Below, in pieces: positions 56,346-64,000 of a stretch of 64,000 bases of DNA; the first letter of the stretch is position 1; the number at the start of each line of letters is the position of its first letter. The notes beneath the pieces are model-generated. The model ran no database searches, was not told the DNA's origin, and saw only the letters and a list, made by a program, of their open reading frames with translations. Origin of the DNA: Pycnopodia helianthoides (taxonomy: Eukaryota; Echinodermata; Asteroidea; Forcipulatida; Asteriidae); the NCBI GenBank assembly GCA_032158295.1, contig CM063246.1, forward strand, positions 2,017,371 to 2,081,370, written 5' to 3'. Made by a program: the position numbers and the translations under genes.

Positions 56346-56736
56346 TCATCAAAATGAGTTTTCAAAAAGCACACTTGTCTCTTTCAATGGGTTCCAAGGA
56401 CCCATCATCCTGAAAACCGGATTTCTTTGAAGTGCATTTTGAAGTCTTGAAGACAAAATGACGACTTGTCATGTTGTGTAGCTACTTTTTTCTGTTGTTG
56501 TTGCATAAAACTTTTCATAACCAATGAAATTTGTCATGTACTGTTTTGCCAAACTGTAAGCACCCGTGATGGGTCGGGGCTTTCAGGGACTGTTTGTTTA
56601 GCTGACATTACTGCAGGCATGTAAACCGATCGGTTGTTAAAGGTAATATACTGCAAGTTTGTGTCCATAGAGCTAGAAGTGTCCAATGAAGTTTAGTGAC
56701 TTTGGTTTCGGTTGTGGTGACTGGATGGAGTGGCAG

Positions 56737-56905
56737 GTGTGACGCTTAACAGAGGCAATTGCCTCCGTTGCCCCTGGTCATTGCCTTGGTGCCCCTTGAA
56801 ATGTCCCAATAGAAATTTACAATTTCCTCATAGAGGTGCCCTTTACAAAGGAGAAAACGCATTGGTGCCCTTGCCCTTTCAAGAATTTGGCATCAGGCCT
56901 GAAAC
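56737..56905 (+). mobile_element. MITE family H copy
   Basis: GTGTGACGCTTAACAGAGGC, AATTGCCTCCGTTGCCCCTG, TGCCTTGGTGCCCCTTGAAA, AGAAATTTACAATTTCCTCA, AGGTGCCCTTTACAAAGGAG and GGCATCAGGCCTG. Confidence 0.75.
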
Positions 56906-59900
56906 GGATTTCTTTTTATTCTATTAAGCAAGTTTGCCCCAAACAAGGCAGAAAGCCACTCTTGTTAAGGGGCTACATAGATGGAAAAAGTTGACATAAA
57001 AACTTGGGGAAGACTAAAAGAAGGAATTGATATTCCTCATAAGACAGACTAGATTGAAGGATAGAGGGAAACATGCACCAGGCAAGGAGTTCCAAAGAGA
57101 TGCAGTATGTGGGGAAAAGACATTGGATTGGCTCTATGTACTGCACCTCGCGATGGCTAGATTGTATGGATGAGAATGGGTCAAGCCTGGGTCAAGTTCG
57201 TGCTTAGGACCAATGGTTAACTAGTGACATACATAGGGCTTGCGCACAGAAGTTGAAGCGCGAATGACTCAAGTAATGCCATGTTGATGCGACCAGCGGC
57301 TCAACGTACGATACCTTTTTTCTGATAACTGATCCACTCTGCACTGTGCTATGAAAACGGCTATTGATAACCAGCGATGTGACCATGCCTGGTAGGCTGG
57401 TTCCAAATAGTCGACTAGTTTAGTCGAACTATCGACTAGACAGAGTTTTGGCCAACTAGTTAGTTATGGTCAATGATAGTTCTTGCGCGAACTCGGCCCA
57501 AGTGTCATGCTCAGATAACCTGATAGAGGGAACCAAGTTGGTTCTGTGGAAATATTTGGAAAACAAACAGAGGGTGTCTGCAGACCTAATGCTGAAGACA
57601 GGCAGATTGCAGGTATTTAGATTCAGAAAGGGCTTATTTCTCTTTGTTCCAGACACTTTGATCATCAGAGTGAGTAACTGCTTCCAATTAATTTAACTTT
57701 TTCGATACTGAGCTGATCTGTAATGACTTAAAATGGCACTGTATTCTTTTACTGATGCATTACTGAATGCACGAAGTTGTGCCTCTTTTTCAAGTTGTCT
57801 GTTCTTTCTTCTTCTTTTTTTGACTCAAATTGTCTGTAAAGTAACTTCTCAGGGTGCTTTATACTAGATGTATCATTAGCGTTCATTCAAGTAGGCTAAA
57901 AAGGGTAAATGTCACCTCTAGTACCCTGAGGTATTTCATGAATGGAACCCTCTACACCCAGTGAGGTTTATCTATCGCACCCGTGTTTAAAAACCTTGGC
58001 ACCCAGTTTTAAAAACCTTGGCACCCAGTAATGCCTACTTTCTGGTTGCCATTATGATTTTAGCACTACATAATACCAATGCAGTATACACAGCGTAACT
58101 ATAGGACATTTGGCAGTCCGACATGATGCTTTGAAGTCACTCACTCATCAGTCGCGTCACTCAACGCTCCACATTCTCCCGGTCTCCCCGTCTCATTCTC
58201 CCCCTCTCCCCGTCTTTCTTCCCCGCATCCTGCTCCAGGAGGAGGAGGAGAAGGAAGGCCCTTATCAGCCATTATCACGTTGCCCCCTCTGGTAACCGTG
58301 CTCTGTAGGAAACAATTACCCCCTTCACTAAACGCGCCTTATACCAAGATGACTGATGGAGCGCACCGGGCGTCTATCATCGAGGTAAACCAACATGTTC
58401 AGGTTTCCTACTCACCCCCCTTTGCGCCCTTTCTTAGCTCTTCCCCCCCCCCTCTCCCCCCAGGATGGAAGTTGGCATTAGAGTCGTGAAGTCCCTGCTC
58501 CGCCTAAAAACTGACTCCCCAAGCGTCCACAATTCCCAAAGTTGGGTATGCGAGTTGATAACTTTGCAACCCTTTCGAAAGGCATTGTGCACCTCGGATA
58601 AAGTGCTTCCAGATTTCACAAGTATCCACAACTATTTATAATATTTCTAAATCTGTCCACCATTTTGACTAATGTTCTCACATTTGTCTTGGCTGAGTGT
58701 TGGTAGTGGAAGCTCGTTTCAACATTACCAGCGTCAGAAGACATGCCTTTTTTTTATATCTGAGATAAAGAAGTTTATGACAGCTAATTGATAATCCACG
58801 TCTGACTCTGTGAAATATATAAAATCCCTTAGTAAAAATACATTCTAATAACAAGAAAAACAAAACCAATGCAATCCCCAACAAATAAACAGTACCAGGC
58901 CTCATAAATTGTTGTGTACTGTTAACCATGACAGAAACCCATAAAATTAACTGATTGCTGACCAATCAGTGTCGGTAGTTTTCAGTCATAATGGATCATA
59001 ACAATGCAAACAATTTCTGCAATTTTTTACAAAATCTTTGTTTGCCCCCAAATAGGTAAAAAAAAAGCCACCAAGTGGGAACATTAAAAATTCCACTCTA
59101 TGCCAAATTTTCTAAACTTCAATGATATTTTGTACTCATCATTATCCGTTGAAATTAAACACCCGATGTCACAAGCACAAACAGCCCCCTCACTGTTGAT
59201 GTCAAAGGAAGACCTATCATTGGCTTAGAGCTCTGCGAGGTGTGGACATTTCTGTTGTTTGACCTCGGGGATGGTGTCCTATGCAAGGGGTCAAAGGTTG
59301 TATGAGCACCATTTTGTAGACATTGGTTTGACTAATCCAACCTGCGTGCTACCCAATTTTTTCAGGTCACAATGCACTGAATGGCTGCTTGTAATTTTTT
59401 GACTATGACAACAATTTTGAAGTATCTGTTTTGACAAAAAGAAAGATGCGTTCTATTTGATATATTCTGTGAATTTTAAGTTTTATGTCAATTTTTCACA
59501 CAGTACATTAGTATCGTTATATAAAAAACACACCAAAAAAACAAACAAACTTGCACATAAGCAGCAAACGTATTGTATTTGAAATCTGATAAATGAATGG
59601 CGTCAATTTTATAACATCTCCATCTCAATCTAACTTCTTGGTAAAGTTTTGAAGAAGAAGAAGAAAAATAAACACCATACTTTATTCCAGCCATAATCTG
59701 AACTGTCTCGCGTTGCAGTTTTGAGCTTGTCACTTCCCTCAATCTGCCAACGTTCTCGATCCATTTAATTCAATAATATGCCAATGTATCATTTTGGAAA
59801 TACAATCTACGCCAGCTCGACAGACTTCCATTCTAACTCAGATTGAATTTCCTCGTTGAGGTGTTGCTACCCCCTCTGTGTCCCCTCCTGGCCCCCCTTC

Positions 59901-60487
59901 TCACCCCTCTCTCCATGGCTTCAATCTAGGGATTCCTTCCTGTGCTGAGCGATGGCGAATGTTGGCTCGCTGGCTGGTTTGATTGATTTACTTAAGGTTT
60001 TAATGTTGACTGACATATCCTTTAACAGCTCGCGGAGATAACGTCTCTCTGTATTTTGGATTGCCTGAGCAATGAGGTAATCACGTTACGTGTTTACTGA
60101 GGGTATACATTGGTTGCAATTTACCCCCAATAGTTCATAACACCTCACAAATCTTGTACTTGTTTTGTCCGTATTTACAGGAATCGAGTCCACACTCTTG
60201 TTACCACTTGAAGATCATTGGTTTGATACCTTTTTTTTATTATAAAATGTTGTTTCCTCGGAGATTGACTGCTTAAATATTTATTCATATATGCAATTAT
60301 TTATCTACTTATTTATTTATTCATCCGTCAATTTCTTTAGGTTTTTTTTTTAAAAGAGGCGGTCCACTACTCGACACAGGTGATCCTTTTGGGACCCTGA
60401 CAATCCTTTGATGGATCATAAAAGGGTAGTTAAAATTTAAAACACATATTTATGTCAGTACCAAATATTGCAGACTCGGCCCTCCCT
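56906..60487. other. non-coding, no mobile element recognised
   Basis: A 25-bp direct duplication (TTTAAAAACCTTGGCACCCA, near 57988 and 58011), a CTCC-rich tract near 58180-58215 and a C10 run near 58445. TAGTCGACTAG motifs cluster at 57410-57440. About 59930-60100 is balanced, unique-looking sequence. Open frames up to 95 codons have no recognisable domain. Confidence 0.4.
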
Positions 60488-60890
60488 TTAAAGACACTGG
60501 ACACCTTTGGTAATTGTCAAAGACCAGTCTTCTCACTTGATGTATCTCAACATATGCACAAAATAACAAACCTGTGAAAATTTGAACTCAATTGGTCGTC
60601 GAAGTTGCGAGATAATAATGGAAGGAAAAAACACCCTTGTCCATGTTGTCACACGAAGTTGTGTGTTTTCAGATGCTTGATTTCGATTTTGAGACCTCAC
60701 ACGTGAGGTCTCAAAATCAATTCAGATATTTTACTGAGAAATTACTTCTTTCTCAAACACTACGTTACTTCAGAGGGAGCCGTTTCTCACAATGTTTTAT
60801 ATCAACAGCTCTTCATTGCTCGTTACCTGGAGTAAGTTTTTATGCTAACAATTATTTTGAGTAATTACCAATAGTGTCCAGTGCCTTTAA
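60488..60890 (+). mobile_element. MITE family A copy (complete)
   Basis: TTAAAGACACTGGACACCTT and AATAGTGTCCAGTGCCTTTAA ends. Central inverted repeat TTTTGAGACCTCAC / GTGAGGTCTCAAAA at 60687-60716. TTAA at both ends. No coding capacity. Confidence 0.9.
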
Positions 60891-61328
60891 ATCATTTTAG
60901 CTAAAGTGGGGTACCCAATGTTGTGAAAAATATGTAGCCAACATACATTGTGATGGCACTCCAAACAAATTAGATCGTACGTTGAAGGCTCAGTATTATT
61001 TTCTGGTGCTTCGTGAGGGATCATGACAAAATTATTTTGTGCTGGTGGTTGCGGAAATTGCTAGATCGGGCGCTCAAGATTGATTTGTCTTTGATAGGAG
61101 GGGGAGGGTGGCGGAATATTGGAGGAAGTGTTCAAGGGATGGCATATCATTAGTAATGACCTCATTTTGAATTAATCAATTAAATCTTACTAAGCTGAGT
61201 TGATGTATTAAGGTTAGCCTTCATGCTGCAAGCATTGATCACGCAAAGATGTTTCCTCTCGACAACAGAAGGAAAAAAAACGTTCAGGAAGTTGTGTTTG
61301 TTAATTGTATTTCATTGCAGTAATTACG
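60891..61328. other. non-coding, no feature recognised
   Basis: Nothing recognised. Confidence 0.4.
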
Positions 61329-61498
61329 GGGCCCAATTTGCTTCAGCAGAAAAATGTGGCTCACGATTTTCAGCTAAGCAAAATTAAAGCAGGAAACCAG
61401 TCAAAAGACTAGGTATATGGGATAGGGTATTTAATGGTTGGTAACCTTGTTGCAAAATTGCTCGTGCTTAAAGCTGTTGTATGAAATTGGCACCTGGG
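61329..61498. mobile_element. family G copy, diverged
   Basis: GGGGCCCAATTTGCTTCAGC, AGCAGGAAACCAGTCAAAAG, GGTTGGTAACCTTGTTGC and GTGCTTAAAGCTGTTGTATG then AAATTGGCACC. Confidence 0.65.
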
Positions 61499-62439
61499 CC
61501 TAATATCTGAAAGATGTGTTAAGCACGAAAAAATGCTTAGCAGGTTTCTTTGCTGAAAAAAAAACTTACTACATTTGGCTAGTACAGTAATAACCTAAAT
61601 GACAATTGGCTGCTAAACCCAAATGACATTTGGCTAGTAACATAAATCACATTTGGCTGGTAACTCGTTTCTGCTTATAATAAAGTGTATGCACTAACAA
61701 ACTTTACAAAACTGGACCGCGATGATGTTAGGTTCCTTTAGGAAAGAGAACGATCACTTTCAAAGTCACCTGAACCCAATTTTCACGGCGCACGCTTCTG
61801 TGCCAAACGGCGCCCCGCAAAACGTGTAATGCTACGGGTTTGTACGCACAGAATTACGTAAGCATCGCCGTGACATTAAACCCTACATTGCATTGGGAGA
61901 ACATTGTGCGAATCAGTCGAAAGTTGACGTCATTAACATTTCAGTGATCCCCCTCTGACCTCCATGACAACCGTTCCCCCCTTCCTCTACTGTAAACCCA
62001 TACATCCCAAAACCATTAAGCTGTACCCCCCAAATAACTGGCGCGACTTGGGCCCTCAAATTGGGCCCAGGTGGGCTGCACTAACTCCCCGCATGCCAAC
62101 TCATGGTTTCTTGTTTGTTTTTTGTCAATCAGTCGGGTTGCATGGTGTTCACATGATGGAAACCACAATATATTAGTATATTATGCCTGAAAGTTCATCA
62201 GAGAACATGGCGCATGTAAGATTAAGATGAATCACAGTGAATTGTTTACAGTCTCTTTTCTAACTTCTAAGGTCTAGGAAGACAAAAGTTGTTGGTTGGC
62301 AACTTTTTGGAAATTTGAATCTGATGTGGAAGCATTTAGAATATTAATTCATTGCGCACTCAATAGAAGTCTAAAGAAATAGTATTAAAAAAATTGGTTA
62401 TATTATAGGGTGTTGTTCGTTTGGGTTTTTGTCCCCCCT
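61499..62439. other. non-coding; short direct repeats
   Basis: Near 61568-61665 ATTTGGCTRGTAAC-like units (TACATTTGGCTAGTACAGTA, TGACATTTGGCTAGTAACAT, TCACATTTGGCTGGTAACTC) repeat at about 30-60 bp, possibly a scrambled family G interior. 61740-61930 is GC-balanced and unique-looking. Confidence 0.45.
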
Positions 62440-62835
62440 TTAAAGGAACATTACAGAATTGGTAAGAAAAGAACTTGTAAAATATACTTTTTGATCACAG
62501 ATTTACATAAAATCTTACACGGTCTAATGATGATGATAGTAGAAAGCATCCCTTGAAATATTTCTGTCTGAAATGCCATATTTAATGAGAAATGAATAAA
62601 CTAATTTTCCGATTGGAGTTTATCGCTCAGTGAGCATTTTATTCATTTGTTGAATCTATTATGATTTCATGCAAATGTGTAATCGGTTTTTCACTATTTT
62701 CTCGTGACCCAGATGGCCGATCGATCTCAAACTTCTACAGGTTTGTCAGTTTATGTATATGGTGGATTACATAAAGTGCTTTCACTGCCAACAACTGTTT
62801 TGTTAGCAACAACCAATTCTGTAATGTTCCTTTAA
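62440..62835 (+). mobile_element. MITE family C copy 2 (complete)
   Basis: TTAAAGGAACATTACAGAAT ... AATTCTGTAATGTTCCTTTAA. Follows 5412-5796 almost base for base, with a few substitutions and a small extra segment (AAAAGAACTTGTAAAATATA) near the left end. TTAA at both ends. Confidence 0.9.
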
Positions 62836-63209
62836 AATTCATCACAATTTGTTGTTGGTTTCTCAATGTAGAAATCATTTGAAGGTGTTCTCCGATTATG
62901 TTTCCACACACCAAGTTTGGTGCTTTGAACTCTTAACCTTTGACTTCCGATTGTGGCTCACAATTGTGAAGGTAAAGCTTGCTTAAATGATTGTTCTAAT
63001 GAATGAACTAACCCCATTGGATTCAACCCAACATGGACTTTCAAAAGAACTTGAAAGTGTTTGGCATTTAGTACATAAGCACAAGGAAATTAACCACTCC
63101 CCATTTTGGGCGTAGAAAGGGCTCAAAGACTAAAAGTTTATTTTTCCCCCCTCATTCCCCCTCAAAATTATAAAGAAACTACAATTTAAGTCACAATTTA
63201 AGTTTCAGC
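62836..63209. other. non-coding, no feature recognised
   Basis: Nothing recognised. Confidence 0.4.
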
Positions 63210-63378
63210 TGAAAACAGTGACTACTTGCTGAGAAAACAACAAAATCATGCTTACCAGAGTAAGGTTACCAGCCAAACTACCACGTCACGTGTACAATTT
63301 GTGTCCTGCTCATTTCTGCTTAGTAGACACTTGTTAGGCAATATTTTCTGCTTAAGCAGCTCTATGAAATTGGGCCCT
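63210..63378. mobile_element. family G copy, left end decayed
   Basis: AGTAAGGTTACCAGCCAAAC, TACCACGTCACGTGTACAAT, TTTCTGCTTAGTAGACACTT and TTCTGCTTAAGCAGCTCTAT then GAAATTGGGCCC. Confidence 0.75.
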
Positions 63379-64000
63379 GGTGCTTTGTTGCCTGAGTCTG
63401 GTGAAACCGATCTTCATATCCAGATTTGGGGCATGGCATGATATTCTTCTTCAATATGATCTGATTACCGATCATTTTGCCCTCAGAAGATCAGAAAGAT
63501 TATTATTAAACAGCCTGAAAAAGCTTCTTCCACATACAGCACGTGCAGGTCAGCTCTTGTCTAGATAAAATTTGTGTACTTTTCTCAGGAGTCTAATATC
63601 CCAATTGAGGGCCATTCTGGGGTTTTCCATGGGTCTCATTTCCACATTTCAAGAAATATTTCCTTAAACATTTAGTCCCCACAAAAATGACAACAAATTG
63701 TAAAGTAGTGTTCAAAGCCACAATTTAAAAAAAAGTAGAATAATTAATTGAAGGCAATGACAATGCACCCTATTCCATGGTCGTTACCTGGGATGAAAGT
63801 ACCGAAAACTTGAATCCATGGTAGACAAATGATGGGAAACTTGTTGCAGATCGGGAGCACCGATAAAACACACGTTGTCTCAACACCATCTTGGCTTTAA
63901 GATACAGGAAACTTTCATGCAAACACGCCCAGTTACGAGTATTAAAAACTAAGCACCACAAGTCAAAGTCAACAACCTCATATCATACCAGACGTGTTAT
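63379..64000. other. non-coding, no feature recognised
   Basis: Short open frames only; nothing recognised up to the window edge. Confidence 0.4.

Noticed and set aside
57410..57440. TAGTCGACTAG cluster as a recombination or attachment site
   Set aside because: Short overlapping palindromes only; no longer inverted repeat, neighbouring recombinase or second copy in the window.

Overview
This window is a piece of animal nuclear DNA: AT-rich, with very sparse coding sequence, a splice acceptor in front of the only gene, RNA polymerase III-type SINEs, many short inverted-repeat (MITE-like) elements and abundant microsatellites. The gene is a teashirt (tsh/TSHZ) family member. Its form, four Tsh-type zinc fingers without the C-terminal homeodomain of vertebrate TSHZ, together with the style of the repeats, suggests a marine invertebrate deuterostome. 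An echinoderm such as a starfish is my best guess; that is inference from memory and not proven by the sequence.

Layout. Positions 1-46544 hold no protein gene I can support. They lie upstream of, or in a long intron of, the teashirt gene and are densely packed with interspersed repeats. Positions 46545-50834 are the large 3' coding exon of teashirt on the + strand, followed by a probable 3' UTR with an AATAAA at 51299. Positions 51305-64000 are again non-coding and repeat-rich.

The repeats fall into recurring families that I defined by comparing copies inside this window. Families A-F are MITEs of 340-700 bp whose ends carry TTTAAA/TTAA, several of them sharing a subterminal CTATTGGTAA-like motif. 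G is a GGGCCCAATTTCATAGAGC-ended inverted-repeat element with about ten copies. H has CAGGCCTGGAA ends. I, J, K, L, M and N are further short elements. Three tRNA-derived SINE families (SINE-1, -2, -3) carry recognisable A/B-box-like sequence. One family D copy sits inside a family G copy with a clean TTAA duplication, which gives the target site directly and dates G as older than D at that locus.

The most notable biological signal is the teashirt exon. Its reading frame changes at least six times over 4.3 kb, although each segment stays open and carries family motifs. Consensus indel errors or a real frame-disrupted copy explain this better than introns or programmed frameshifting. I found no CRISPR array, operon, rRNA or convincing functional tRNA gene, and no transposase or reverse transcriptase ORF. 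Nothing in the window looks like a wholly new multi-gene system.
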